A DNA stretch of 64,000 nt, taken from assembly GCA_020226215.1 (NCBI GenBank), contig CM035235.1, forward strand, positions 3,299,151 to 3,363,150, written 5' to 3'. How positions within the stretch are numbered: the stretch's first letter is position 1; each line of letters starts with the position of its first letter. Below, in pieces: positions 12,790 through 25,966 of this stretch. The translations under genes and the position numbers were made by a program. This stretch comes from Sindora glabra (lineage: Eukaryota; Streptophyta; Magnoliopsida; Fabales; Fabaceae). The notes under the pieces were generated by a model that was not told the DNA's origin, did not search any database, and saw nothing but the letters and a program-made list of their open reading frames with translations.

Positions 12790-14475
12790 ACTAAAATGTG
12801 AAATGAAATGAATTTTAGTAATAAAGGTTTTGTAGGAATCTTAATAGGAATTTCAAAAAGATGTAAATGTAGTAGATAAGAAGTTGTTAGGTTATAGCTA
12901 AGAATCTTGACATGCGTTATTTTATAATCTTGACAATATAGTGAAATTCTTCTTATTTGTAACTTTTCCTCTAAAGCTTAGAAGTTTTCCATGTTCAAAT
13001 GTTTGTGTATTTTATTGTGTTACTTTATGTTTCATTTGCTTGATACTTATTTGTTAAGGGAGTGACATGCATTTCCTAAAAATTCATGAATGGAATGAAA
13101 TAAAATCTATATTAGCTTACTTAAATTCAAACATTATTTGAAACAAGTTCAAGTTAGCAAGTCAATCTACACATACTATGGGACAGACTTAAATATTGAG
13201 GCTTATTTTAAAATGAGTCTAGATAAATTAACTTGTGCAAGTCAAGATTAAAGTCCTCTTATTTTTGCTCACAAACAAGCCTACCTACTAACTTTTTTTA
13301 AGCCCAATCTAACCCACCTTTTTTTGGTTTTTTTGTCTTAAAAAAAGAAACTACTATAGTGATAAAGTAAATAGGTTGAATGCCTTGAATTCAATTTTTT
13401 TATGTAATAAAAATGCAAGTCAACGTTGAGGTAGCCAATGTGCTTCCTTTAGACTAGAAAAGCTTTTCACATTATTTTTTTTATAGTCACAAGCAGCAGT
13501 TAGTGGCATTATCACCTTATTAAATGTTGCTTGAGGGAAGCACATTAAATTGAGTTCCTTAATGAAATATGGTTTAAATTTAGTGCTTACATCTCATTAT
13601 ACTCATCACCTAGAAAGCAAAGATAAGATTTAGTATTTGATTCATCTAAAACAATCATTTGTAAAGGTTATATGCCGAGATCAACCACCAGGAGTTTTAC
13701 AAAGCTTTAGTACAAATAACTAATATGTTTCATTTTTTAATTTGTATAATATTGGTATTTATTTTGTAGGTTTGTTTGTTAGGTAACCTTATAGAGGTTG
13801 ATATGTTCAATTAGAGGTTTTGTTTTCTTCTGAAGTAAGTATTTGATAGGTGACAAAAAAAAGTAATAAAAATGCATGATAAAATAAAATATCTTCTTTG
13901 ACTTCTAAGGAATTCATTTTACTTCCGCCAAATTTAAAAATTTACAAATCAAATTTTTTTATTATAAAAAATTGAAATTAATATTCATCAAGTAAATAAG
14001 GTGATTCTTATGAAATATATTTTTCATCAAAATAAATAAATTCTAATTATATTATTACTTTTCATTGATCAAAATATGCTTTTTAATTAATCATCATTCT
14101 CATTGACTTAAAGAATAGAAAAGTTAATTAGGAAAATAGCTTTCATTAAATCATTTTTCTCTTCAGTAAGATGATAATGCCCAAAATGACTAATTGACTA
14201 ATAGCCAAGTTGACTTAACCCTAACCAACTAGTATAATTAATTATTTTTTATTTAGGTCTAACTATTTATGATTAGCATTATAAAAGATTCATAATGTTC
14301 CATAATAGCTTATAATGCTACATTATTTTAAACAAGACTTGGACCTAATTATTAATGATGAGCACTAATGAAGGGCTTATATTGCTCCATTATCTTGACC
14401 ATAACTCATGCCTTACTAAAATTTTAAAAGGCTAACATATGCATATTGCAAACTAACTATATTTTCCCATTATGA
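12790..14475. repeat. SDR-flank block F2, first part
   Basis: Second copy of the flank block, aligned with F1 from about 8290 and with F3 from about 46510. It lacks the first 200 bp of the block because it is fused to the broken intron 2 of psi-SDR1. It continues after an insertion, at 17155-17424, into exon 5 of the intact SDR gene. Non-coding. Confidence 0.8.
13418..13876 (+). mobile_element. Polyadenylated retroposon with 14-bp target-site duplication
   Basis: The 14-mer 'gtaataaaaatgca' occurs perfectly at 13404-13417 and 13863-13876. The right copy is preceded by an A-run (13855-13862), the signature of target-primed retroposition. F3 has the same insert at 47117-47595 with decayed duplications, whereas F1 has a single uninterrupted 'gtaataaaaaatgtag' near 9856. 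The body (about 445 bp) has no clear pol III A/B boxes and no ORF I recognise, so it may be a SINE, a LINE tail or a processed transcript fragment. Confidence 0.7.
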
Positions 14476-17155
14476 TTAGGTGTCTTCTATGGTGCAATAA
14501 CCCAAATTTGATGCATCAAAGATAGGGCATGTGTTTATTTTGTGTTTGTCCTAAATCGAGTTTACTAGGCCCAACACGAAACATGTATGGATCTAATAAT
14601 TTTTTTATAATTGAAAAACCTCCCTTATAATATAGGATGGTGCTTTGTTAGATGTGATGATTTGGAATTTGAAATCTCACTTATCTCCAGATGATCCTAA
14701 AGGAAACAAGTAAGGGAGGTCCATTTTGGTAGAAGCTTTTAAGAGAAGATTCTTTAAGCTAAAATGTCATGGATTAAAGAATTATTGTGAAAAGTTACGG
14801 CTAAAATTGTTTGATGTTGCATGGTATGAAGACTTGTTATGACTTTGTCAAAAGCTTAGGTGAAGAGTTGTCATATGGTTAGAAGTTGGATTAAAGAGTT
14901 AACATTATTTGATTCAAAATGGCATGGTGTTAGAAGTTTTTATGCACAATAATCGATAAGAAGGCACATATGGTTGTTAAGTAGTGGCTTATTGGGAGGA
15001 AAGGATGTAACAATGTGAAATGGTAAGGTTTAACTTCAATTATTATCTATATTAAAGGCAATGTTCTAATAGTAAAGAGATCAAGAGAGATGATAATGAT
15101 TCTCATTCTTCTCTCAATGAATCTATTTCGGAAGTTAGGAAAGAAGTTCTAAAGGAAAAATTAGAAGTTCCAAAAAATATTGAATGCAAGGAAGCAGAAA
15201 TGGATGACTAGCTATTTAAGTTTACATAGCTTTTCTACACATATATTGGTATTGATCTACATGCTCATATTGATTTGTATGAGCTTAGGATGGAGCTTTG
15301 TTCAAAAGTACTTGAGATGAATGTTCACTACCTGCCACCATAAGCTTTCTACCTTTTAAAATTTGGTGCTATGGTGGCACTTTGAGCACTAATCTAGTCA
15401 CCATTGATGTCTATCCTACATGGATGGTGAACATATGATTTGACTTATTATTGGGACTTTTATAAATAAATGGGATTTTTTTTCATAATTTTAGCCTTTT
15501 AATTCCATAACACTCCAAATCAATAATAACTATCACCTTCCATTTAATTTGCATGGCTAAATAATTCCACATTGATGCAAAAGATTATGTATACATTATT
15601 TTTTCCTATTTTATGCCTTCTAATGTGCTATGTATGCTTAATTTTATGGATTTGGCATTGTTATTTGATTAGGTGTTAATTTTTCAATGTTTTGAAATTG
15701 CTTGGTTAATGTTAAATTCTCACATTATTTTAGATTTTTTGCTATAACTTGACTTTTGGATGTCTAAATTGGGTGATTCTTATATCTTTGGATAGCTTAG
15801 AAAAAGATTTAAAACTTTCATATTTTAGCCAAAGCTCAGTTTAAATGACTAAAAATTTGAAAATGGTCATGAAGTTAATGCTTTGTTTCCATTTAAGTTG
15901 AACCAATCTCTATTTTTTGGTTATATTTAGATCTTTAGATGTCCAATCAAGGTGAAACAAGTGCTAAAGTTGCCTAAGACCTAGTTCAACAACTTTCATA
16001 TTTAGAACTTAGTGAAATTACATTATTTGGATGGTTAAACAAGAGTTGAAATCTAAGTGATGAAAATCACTATAGAAGGCATATTAACTTAATCCATTAG
16101 GTTTTGTAGTAGAGAAAATTAGATTTAAGGGTTTATGCCTCTAAAAGGTAAAAATACACAATTCTAAATAGCTTTCTTCTCTTTTCCACTTCGAATTTTT
16201 CCTTTTTTATCCATAGAAGGCTAAATTTCAAATTGATTCAAGAATTTTAAAGTTCAACATGGCTTGGATTATGAAATTCTAATTTGTAATATTAACTTTT
16301 TGTTAATTGATTTTTCTTTTTCTCTGATTCTCTTTTCTAATATTCTAGATGTGCATGGATTAGATATAGATTTGGTATAATCTGTATTCATTTATGTGAT
16401 CAATGATTTTAATTTGTTTTATGTCAAACTTTGATTGGTTAATCATTATTCTTCATTAAGAATAGAAGATTGAATAATTAAATTAGAGGTTTCTAGTTTA
16501 ATCATTCAATTTAGTTAAGTTTTATAATCAAATTGATTTATATTTAGTTTCATGGATTATAGTGGTTGCTTAATTCTACTAATATGAATTAATTAAATCC
16601 TAAATGATAATTTGGTATAGAATTCATAAATTATTATAGGGGTTCTGGATGATTCTAAGTTGAAAAATTAATTGCAATTATTAAATTTATGGTGATATGT
16701 GATTAATCTACTAAAGAATCCTTAATTTCCTTGAATCAATGGTATTTCTCTACTATTTTTTTTGTGATAATTCTATATTTTATTTTCAATCTTGCATTCT
16801 ATTTAATTCAAATTAAAACCCCTTAATTTAGTTCAATTTCGTTTCTTACATTTTGCATACATGCTATTTGCATAGATGTTTGAACTATGCATTCTTAATT
16901 TTCATTACTGTTTGCATGTATTTCTTCTATTTTTATTGCACAAAAGGGTTTAGATAATTTTGTAAATATAGTTGGTAAATTAATGTAATAAGATTTATTA
17001 AGTGGATCATTAGAAGTCTGACTTGATTTGTTACCCTTAATACAATTTTCATTAAATGAATAAATTTTAATTTTGATTGACTTTGACAATCATCACACAT
17101 CACCCATTGTACCAATGCATGGGATTTTGCTCCATGTTCCTTAGAAATTGCCTTA
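14476..17155 (+). mobile_element. Gypsy-type LTR-element fragment inserted in block F2
   Basis: F1 and F3 are continuous where this 2.7-kb segment interrupts F2 (left edge near 'cattatgatta', right edge near 'ataatgattcgacc'; a short 'atgatt' repeat at both edges may be the target duplication). The right part, about 15700-17155, is similar in reverse orientation to the LTR of the gypsy element at 59657-61315, for instance 'aggggttctgg' at 16638 against the minus strand near 60130. Near 14640-15300 a stop-riddled frame exists that I could not assign. The LTR assignment rests on similarity to the other copy only. Confidence 0.5.
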
Positions 17156-17424
17156 TGATAATGATTCGACCATATATAAATTTAAGCATCACAATGTACA
17201 CCACCCTATTATTTACACCTAATAATTTATTTTTTGTGTAGGTAGTTCGTTCTATTGAATTTTTTCACAAAGTCAACTGGAGGAAATGTCATAGGTCTGC
17301 TCTAACTAATCAATGGAGGGAATGTCATAAAGATATCTACCCGTAGACGCTATAGCATATAAACCACGTGCATTTTCATTTAACATCAAAGTACATATGA
17401 GTTTAATAACTCTGGATTACAAAT
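17155..17424. repeat. SDR-flank block F2, second part / SDR 3' flank
   Basis: Resumption of the flank block after the gypsy-like insertion, matching 10470-10725 and 48215-48380 plus 49697-49769. It contains the 3' untranslated side of the intact SDR gene. I found no unambiguous polyadenylation signal that I would rely on. Confidence 0.7.
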
Positions 17425-20400
17425 TTACACAGTAAAACCTCCATCCGCAGTAATGATTTGACCAGTGATATAAGAAGCAACGGGAAGGCAAAGAAATGCA
17501 ACAACTGCTGATATCTCTTTAGACTCTCCAATTCGACCAGCTGGAGTTTGAGATATAATGTCTTCTATCAACTTCTGTAATCTTGGAGATTCCGCCTGCA
17601 ACCCCAAGAGTTATAAAAGAACAATAATGCTCAATAACATTATTTTCCACCGTAGAATTTTATTAATTTGCAAAAAAAAAAGGTTGAAATAATAAAAGTA
17701 CATTTAACCCTTGAAGTAGAGCTTAATTTTAAAATAAATATAAAAAAATCAATTTTAAAATTTTAAACAATACCAACTTAAAAATTAGGTGAAATTATGA
17801 AATTTATAAGATTGATTGTTCTATAAATATGATATACGATATACGATACTGCGTAAAAGAAAAGTAGGAATCGATATATACCATTGAGAAAGTATCCAAT
17901 ATTGGGATTTGGATGGCTCCTGGTGCAACTGCATTTACCCGAATATGATCTTTTGCCCACTCACGTGCCAAGTTCTTGGCCACCAGATTCATAGCTCCTG
18001 AACACAGTATATATATATATATTAAACACTGAAATTTCTTGTCATACACACATATAACACTTCTCATATGAAAATTAAAATTTTCTTATTCCAAAGATAA
18101 ATTATAATGTTCCTAAGATAGTAATTATAAGAAAAAAATTTTTGTGACCCGCCTAAGATTTAACCAAAAAAAGGAAAAAAAAGAAAAGTATGCTGACTTA
18201 ATTACTTTCGAGTTTTAAACAATGGCATAGCCTCCCATAAAATTTTAATAATATCACAGATCTTCCATCTAGTTATAAATCTTCCGTGACTTCTTTATAA
18301 TTTCAAATCTTACAAATTCTATCTCTGAAAAATAAAAAGATGTTATATTTAAATTCAAATTTAAATTATACAAAAATTATATTTTATCTATGTTGGTTTA
18401 GTCAAATTTCATTTTAATCATATTATTCATAATACCCAATATCATTTGATTCAAATATTATATGGTCATTTTTTTCACTATTTCATTGACAAAAAGTTTA
18501 AATGTGAGAAATTTTAGAATTTTCTTTATCTATAGAGAAAATCTATATAAGTTTTAAAATTAAAAGAAAGACTTTTGTGTAATTTAGATAATTAATCAAG
18601 GGTTATGAGGAAAAGAAAACATACCCTTGGATGCTGCATAGATGGAAGCAATACCCACACCTTTCAAACCAGCAACGGAGGATATGAACACTATATTACC
18701 AGAGCCTGAAGCTTTTAACAGCGGGTATGCTAGTTGGCTCAAATGGTAAGCAGATTCAAAATTTGTTCCCATTATAGTTGATATATCTTCAGCAGTATGG
18801 TCTATGGTTTCCTTGGGCAGATACCTCCCAGCATTGTTTATCTAAGTAAAAAGAATATATTGACACACGATGAGAGCATATTATATTCATCTTTCTTCAA
18901 AATAGATATTTATTTTTCTTCATGAAATTATGAATTCTTGAATTTTAAAAAAATGAATATGATACCTGATGATTATTTTAAATGTCTTGTTTCATCATAT
19001 GGTTGCTGGAAGAAGCGTTTTCATGAATAAAATGAGTTTGTGGTAGTGTTAGCTAAGGTGCTGATTAGATCTTTTTTTTTTTTTTTAAATGGGTACCCTT
19101 TGTCTTAGTTTCAGTACTCATTAGGAAGAATCCTTTTTAAAAAAAATCCTTAATTCAATGGGCCTTTTTTATTTTAATAGAAAGAAACTTCCTATTTGAA
19201 ACTTAGACCTATTAAAAAGAGTTAACCCAATCCAACCAAGCAAACCCAATGGATAAAAATTGTACGTTGGGTTAGTTTCATGTTGGACTACTTTTTCACC
19301 AAGTTAGGTCCAGATCAAGTTGTTACAGTATCAGTACTAGTCTTGGTCTCATGTTAACATTTACTAGGTAGATTTTTATAACCCGCTATATTTTATTATT
19401 ATTATCATATTAGTTATTTATTTATTATTAATTTTATATCATTAATAAATTAAAATCTATTATTATTTATTAAATATAATTATATATTATTATTATGACT
19501 TAAAATTTTATTTTATATATTTATATATATATATATATATATCAATGAGTCATATATATTATATATGAAAATAAATCATATTATTAAATATATATTTAAT
19601 AAAATAAATATATATTATTAAGATTTAATAAATATGTGAATTTGTATTTAATAATATATACATTTAATAAAATAATTTGAATTTTATATTGAACATATTT
19701 AATAAGATAAATATGTATTATTATATATTATATATTTATATATAATAAAATAAATTTTATATTATATATTTATATATTTATTTTATATTATATATTTACT
19801 ATATATATTTATTTTATTTAATAAAATAAATATATATTATTAAATATATATTGATCAGGGCCAAAGTATTATATAAAAATAAACATATTTAATAATTTAT
19901 ATATTATCAAATATATATAAGGAAATAATTATTTATATAATATATTAATAAAAATAATTATAATAATTTTATATAATAATAAAAATATAGAATACTGTAT
20001 TATATTATATATATGTATATAATATATTTAAAATTAATACCAAAATTTTTAAATAATCTAAAATTTTAATATTAAAGTATTAATTTAAATTTTAATATAA
20101 TTATTTATTTTGATAAATTTATATAATATATATTGACAATATTAAATACATAAATTTATTAATTTTAATATTAAAAATTATTTAATATTGCTCATATATA
20201 TAATTTTAATATTATATATTAAAGTTTAATTTTAATATACCAAAAAATATTATTTTAATATCTATATAAAAATTAAATATATTTAAAATTAATACCAAAA
20301 TTATTTATTTAAAATTTTTAAATAATTGAAAATTTTAATATTAAAGTATTAATTTAAATTTTAATATAATTATTTATTTTGATAAATTTATATAATATGT

Positions 20401-23003
20401 ATTGAAAATATTAAATATATGAATTTATTAATTCTGATATTAAAAATTATTTAATATTGCTCATATATATAATTTTAATATTATATATATATTAAAGTTT
20501 AATTTTAATTTACCAAAAATATTATTTTAATATCTATATAAAAATTAAATATATAATAATAAATTAATTATTTATTACTTATTATTATTACCAAGTTAAC
20601 GGGTTAATATAATAATTCGATAGGTTAATACTTACCAGTCTCAATTCCTTTCTAGGTCGGGTTAATCAGTTTTAGTCCCTTACCAGGTCGGGCCACTGTT
20701 ATTGTTGTTATTGTTTTTCGTACTAGTCACAGTTCCAAGCCAGAAAAAATTATATCAATATCAAGTCAACCCATTAAACCAAACCCATTTTCACACCTCT
20801 ACTGAAACTACATTTGCAAGAAAAGAAACCTATTATTGCTTAAAGTCCAACTAACATTAAAAAAAAAAAAAGTTTCTAAGTGGAAAACTTTTTTCATAAG
20901 AATATAATTATAAATTAAGAAGATAGAAAATACTCTATATGATTCATGTTAAACATGGAAATTTTGTTGGAAGGCTTTGTTTGGTACAATTAGTTGATAA
21001 AGTAACTAGTTAATGATAAGTTTATTGGTATAACTGATAAGTTAATTAATAATTAATAACTAAAAGTAGATAAATTAGCTGATTATATTAAAAGTGTTTA
21101 ATGAAATTAACTATTAAAATAGTTGAAAAATATAAAATAATATAAAAAGATATATTGATAAAAAAATATATATTAATTAACTCAATTTATATTTATTTCA
21201 AGATTAAATTATATTAATATAATCAAAATATTCAAAATAAGAATATAATTATCTAAAATTTATTTAATTATATTTTATAACATCACATATTTATTTACTT
21301 ACTTATTTTTTATTTATATTAAATTATTGAAGATATATCAAATATTTATTTATATAATTAAAATATAAATTGTAATTTAATTAAAAAAAGAATGATAAAT
21401 TTGAAAATATATTAAAAAATTACTGACTTATAATTTATAAATTACGAACAGAAGTTTATCAAAGAAGACTTTATATACTATAGTTTCCAATGTACTATAC
21501 ATCTCAACAAATTAATTTATAATTTATAAATTAAGTCATTAAAGTTATAATATAATTTATTTATTATGTCAAACACATACTTTATTTTAAAAGAAAAAAT
21601 ATTTTTTTTACTATTATGGTTCTAAATATTAATATTTAATAATAGGATATGGAGATAATGTATCACTACTCCTTCATTTATATAAAAATAAATGGAATTT
21701 TCATATAAAAAATTCCTTATGAAAAACAAACGAAACCGAGCTCGACTTATTAGTTTGATGAAAAAAGGGTCTTGCCCAACTTTTAAAAGCTCTTATCAAC
21801 AGAAAAAAAGAATTCAAAATCAAAATCCATCAATTATTGTTAATATTTTTTAGATGGTTATTTGTAATTTTCTGAAATGGGAGGTTTGTGTTATTATACA
21901 TCACCTCACTTTTTTTTTTTTTTACTTTGGCCATTACTTGAACTCACTTGCAGGGTATTTGCCTCTTTAGATTTAATTATATTTTTAGCTTCTCTAATAT
22001 TTATTTTAATCATATTTGATCCCTTTTAAATATGGATTTTTCTTTGTTAGATTTAACGGAAGGTTGGACTCAAGACTATACTTGTTCTGATTTTGATTTT
22101 ATAGGGATAAAAAGGGAATTTCACTTCATAAACAATCAAATATAATCAAAATGAATATTAAAGGGACCATAAATATAATTAAACCTACTTTTTTTTGTGA
22201 AACAATAATTTGATGTAAATTAAGAATAATCATTAAATATAAAATAGTAAAATAAATTTATATAATTTGAGATAATAAATATTAAAAAATTTAAAAATTA
22301 ATTTTAAACTTTATTTTTAATATTTATAATATTTTTATACGTGGAATATTAGCTGTGTTTATTTCTTCAACCCACAAAACAACAATTTATTGCTTACAAG
22401 TCCAGTTCCTCAGAAGTTGTGTGAATGAATACGGGAAGAATATCTTACTAGAATGTTGAGCTTTCCTTCAAATCTGGAGGCTACAGTTTCCATAAGATTT
22501 TCGCGTTGTTCTTCAGATACCACATCGCAAACTGATCCAGACACACTGAATCCTTTGCTTTTCCAAACTTTTAAGCATTCATCGATGTCTCCCTGGTTGC
22601 GTGAACAAATATGGATGGATGCCCCAAATTCTGCCAATTCTTCTACTATAGCATGCCTGATTTGAAAATGCAAACAAATAAACAAGAATTAAAAAAAAAT
22701 AAGAAAGTAAAAATTAAGACAAAAATGTAAGAGCATACTTGTTACGGTACTTTAAAATTTTTTAAATTATATTTATTCATTTTTTAAAATATATAATTAT
22801 ATAATTTTAATTTAATAATTTTTAAAAATTTCATTTCACTTCAATTTTTAAGCTCTCAAATACAGTAAAATTCAACGCATAAGAGATGAAGATGAATGGA
22901 ATTAGGTAACTAACCCTATGCCTTTGGTTCCGCCGGTCACGAGTGCAGTCATCCCAAGGAGTGACCATCTCTTATCTTTGAGGATGAACTTTGTTTCAGC
23001 CAT
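17425..23003 (-). CDS. Tropinone-reductase-like short-chain dehydrogenase/reductase, intact, 5 exons
   Basis: Exons on the minus strand: 23003-22915, 22656-22449, 18841-18625, 17997-17882, 17595-17425 (stop included). They sum to 801 nt, 266 aa, and all introns (258, 3607, 627 and 286 bp) are GT-AG. Residues T23-G30 (TGGTKGIG) form the NADP(H) Rossmann motif; an arginine follows beta-2 (HICSRN); NNAG is at 101-104. The catalytic tetrad is N126, S154, Y167 and K171 (YAASK). Length matches the plant tropinone-reductase-like family, soluble NADPH-dependent carbonyl reductases. I chose the ATG at 23003 (MAETKF...) because the frame open to 23144 upstream lacks family similarity. One oddity: the usual PGxxxT threonine is I202. 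The substrate cannot be told; tropinone itself is unlikely to be implied by family membership. Intron 2 is inflated by transposons. An ORF shadow lies on the plus strand of exon 2. Confidence 0.93.
19200..20803. mobile_element. AT-rich insertion in SDR intron 2 with hAT-like right end
   Basis: This insertion accounts for much of the size difference between intron 2 of the intact gene (3.6 kb) and of psi-SDR3 (about 1.4 kb). On the minus strand the right edge reads 'tagaggtgtgaaaatgggtt', a style common among plant hAT-type non-autonomous ends, and both flanks contain variants of 'gggttaatcagtt' and 'aacccaatccaacc'. The left edge near 19200 is a guess. The inside is nearly pure A/T with a direct repeat at 20026-20552. 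Confidence 0.45.
20026..20552. repeat. 255-bp tandem duplication, two units
   Basis: Units 20026-20280 and 20281-20552 match over nearly their whole length, both starting 'atttaaaattaataccaaaa' and both containing 'tttaatattgctcatatata'. The second has a few short insertions. It lies within the AT-rich insertion of SDR intron 2. Confidence 0.85.
20973..21580. mobile_element. MITE copy 1 (about 0.6 kb, AT-rich)
   Basis: Left edge 'ctttgtttggtacaa' and, on the minus strand, right edge 'aagtatgtgtttgacat' form imperfect inverted ends. A related copy lies at about 36660-37320, sharing 'taattaagttaattcataat'-like and 'cataatattcaaaataagaa'-like stretches. psi-SDR3 intron 2 has no such segment at the corresponding place (near 51735), so this is an insertion. 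hAT-like by the look of the ends; the target duplication is not resolved. Confidence 0.5.
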
Positions 23004-24381
23004 TCTTCTGTTTCCTGCACTTGCGGGGAATCTTTGGCAATTTTGGTAAGCTCTTGTAGCAAAATTGATAAATTTTGTGTGGCTGATAAATTTGAGTACT
23101 AACATGTTAGCATTTATGTACATTGTGAGGTGCATTAATTGCAATGCAGGTGAGAGAGTTCTGCACTGAAAGAGACATGTTTTGGACGGTTATAATCATG
23201 AACGCCACTGTAGGGAGCAATTTCAGAAACTTGACGACAGCGCATCAATAAAAAGAAATTGCCGTCGATTTTGAAATGCTTTGCTACCATATATTCTTTT
23301 ATTTTTAAAATTTAGAGCTGTGTAATAAATTTAAAAATTATTTAATTTTTAAAATATAATTAAATAAATTTAATTTACTAATTTTAAAATTATCATATTG
23401 TTATAAATTTTGAAATTTTTAAAATTAGTGGCGGAATTAGAATTCATCAAAACATTAAAATATATGACTAAAAATTAAAAATATTTATATATTATTTTTA
23501 TTTATATATAAATTTAAATTGTTATACATATAAATCTGTTTGCATTATAACTAAAATATATCATTTCATTACATTGCACAATTATTTCAAATTTAATTTC
23601 ATTTTTTAACTATTGTATAACTTTTACTTGATCTTTTTACAATGTTTATTGATATAATATATTTTTTAATTATTGTGACTACATGTAAAATTAAGACTTC
23701 CTTATTATTAGGATTTCTCAATTTTTATTTACAAAAATAAAAATCCATCCAATTAATCTTATCAGAGTCTAATAATTTTAATTATCTTTATTATATTAGG
23801 TATTATAGTTAGTATTCTTTTTATGATCATAACAATATAAAGAGCCTAAAAAAGATATAATTGAATTTAATAAAAAAATAATGAAAGAAATAATTAACAT
23901 GGGTTGCAATATTTCAATGAGATAAAATTTTAAATTAAATGGAGGAATTTTACATTTTATATATAATAGTACATAATAATTTTAGAAGTTGAATAAAGGT
24001 ACATACCCATACTAAATTGTACATGCTTAAATCACTGTTCCTACCATAAAATTCACCTGTTTCTAAGTGTGAATGGATGCCTTTGGGTCTAAACTAAATC
24101 CATTGAAAGATGCTCTCAAAATGAAAAAAATTAATCTAGTTGGAAGTGGATCATGCTCTTCTCTTTTAATAGAATGTAAATTTCACAGATCTGTAAACCT
24201 TGATTCGGGACAGATGATGATTTTGAAATTCTTTTAAAGGAATCTATGGAGCGATAATTTATTAAAATATTAGTTTCATATTCACTTTTAGAGGGAGTTA
24301 AATATTTCCGTTCAAAAATAAGTGAAAGTAAAAAGATATGAAAGTATTATCTCCAAATTGAAAGCCTATTTTATCCGGAAT
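23004..24381 (-). promoter_or_regulatory. 5' flank of the intact SDR gene
   Basis: Upstream sequence of the SDR gene; the promoter should lie here but no TATA box or start site stands out enough to call. Parts at 23146-23430 and 24030-24381 are repeated, diverged, at 37791-37931 plus 39708-39930 and at 39930-40281, for example 'tcagaaacttgac' (23223; 37897) and 'ggtctaaactaaatccat' (24086; 39959). About 600 bp (23430-24030) are present only here and are probably inserted. The segment ends at the start of a copia LTR. Confidence 0.6.
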
Positions 24382-25966
24382 ATGTTATGTTTTTTATTGT
24401 AGACTTATTAATTTAATAATAAAATAAGATATAAAAAAATTAGTTCAATATTAAAATGATTGAATAATTTGGATTCAGGAATAATTTAATCCAATAATGT
24501 TATTAATATAAATAACAATCATTACTTTTAAATTCTATAATGAATTTTATATACTTCTCATCAATGTTAGAAAAATCTCCTCAATTAAGTTTTCATCTAT
24601 AATTGATAGAAATAACAAATCTTTATTAGAGTTCGTAATCAAGATTAATTATGAATAGTTTATAACCTATAGCAAATTTTGATTTTGCATTCATCTCACA
24701 ATGGATTCATTAGATAACAATAAATTATTCTTTACGTTTGATATAATTCTTTTCGCATGATTTAATTAGGGTCATTATTTTTATAAAACTTTGATTTAGC
24801 AATGGTATTAGAGTAATAAATCATATAGATTGGATATATTATTACAAGAATTCAAGAGTCAAATTTTATTTTTTAAATAATATCATATTATATGATGACT
24901 TATTTTGAATAAAAATTGCTATGAATCCTTATTTTGTTATTATATAAGTTGCATATATTAATTTTAATTTTGTTATAAATAATATACATATATTGTATGA
25001 AAGTTTTGTGTATAATGCATCCATATATGGCTTATATTTGCATTCTTTGTATGAATTTTATAAGTTTTGATAATTTATATATTGTGATTTATACTTGAAT
25101 ATTAATGTATTTTTATAAGCATGATTTTAATTGACAATTTGGAAAATATGAAACTAGGAAATTCTATTAATAAAAAAAATTAAAGTGGTGTATTATATTT
25201 CTAATATATATGATTCAATATATTAACAAGCATCCGTTGTGAAAGTTTGAATTTTTTGGTCTCTATGTTTCACAGCATCCCTCTTTCCTAGCTGTGATTT
25301 TTTATTTGTTAATGATCTCGTTAGTTATCAGTTTTAGGGTGATATTAGGTTCATTTTTCATTTGATGATTGTTAAAAACAAACATCCATTTAGATTCACG
25401 TTAACACAGTTTGCCCAATTTCATGATGTTTGCCAATTTTAAATTTTCTTCATTTTACCATATTTGGTTTCAAAATCAATTATTTTCCAGAAAATTAATT
25501 AATATCAATTATTGTGATTGAAATACAGTTAAAGAGAGTCATAAATTATTTTTGATTGTTTTGAAGCATTAAAAAAAGTGATTATTTCCATTAAAGGCCA
25601 TTAAAAACCATTCCGAAAATTTCTTCATTAAAATCAAACCAAATTTAAAATGAGTTTTTTGGTAATTTTATTTTGCATTGAATGCATTAAAGAATATTAA
25701 ATTATGATTTTAATACATATATATAGCATTTAAAAAATGCATTAAGGGATTATTATGTATAAAAGAAAATATGCATCTAAAATGTAATTTTTGAGCTCCA
25801 CTCCATGAGCTATTTTTTGGTGTTTTTCAATTTTTTAAATTAAAAATATTTTATTATTTTTGCCTATTTAATTTGAATGACCAAATAATTTTATTTTGGC
25901 TAAAAATTCTACTGTAATATTATTGCATTTTGGGCTTCTACATATATTTTCTTATGGAATTTTTAG

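Noticed and set aside
22453..22665. 70-aa plus-strand frame
   Set aside because: Exact antisense shadow of SDR exon 2.
23004..23144. Upstream extension of SDR exon 1 to an earlier in-frame ATG
   Set aside because: The extra residues lack family similarity. The downstream ATG gives the usual N-terminus and length.
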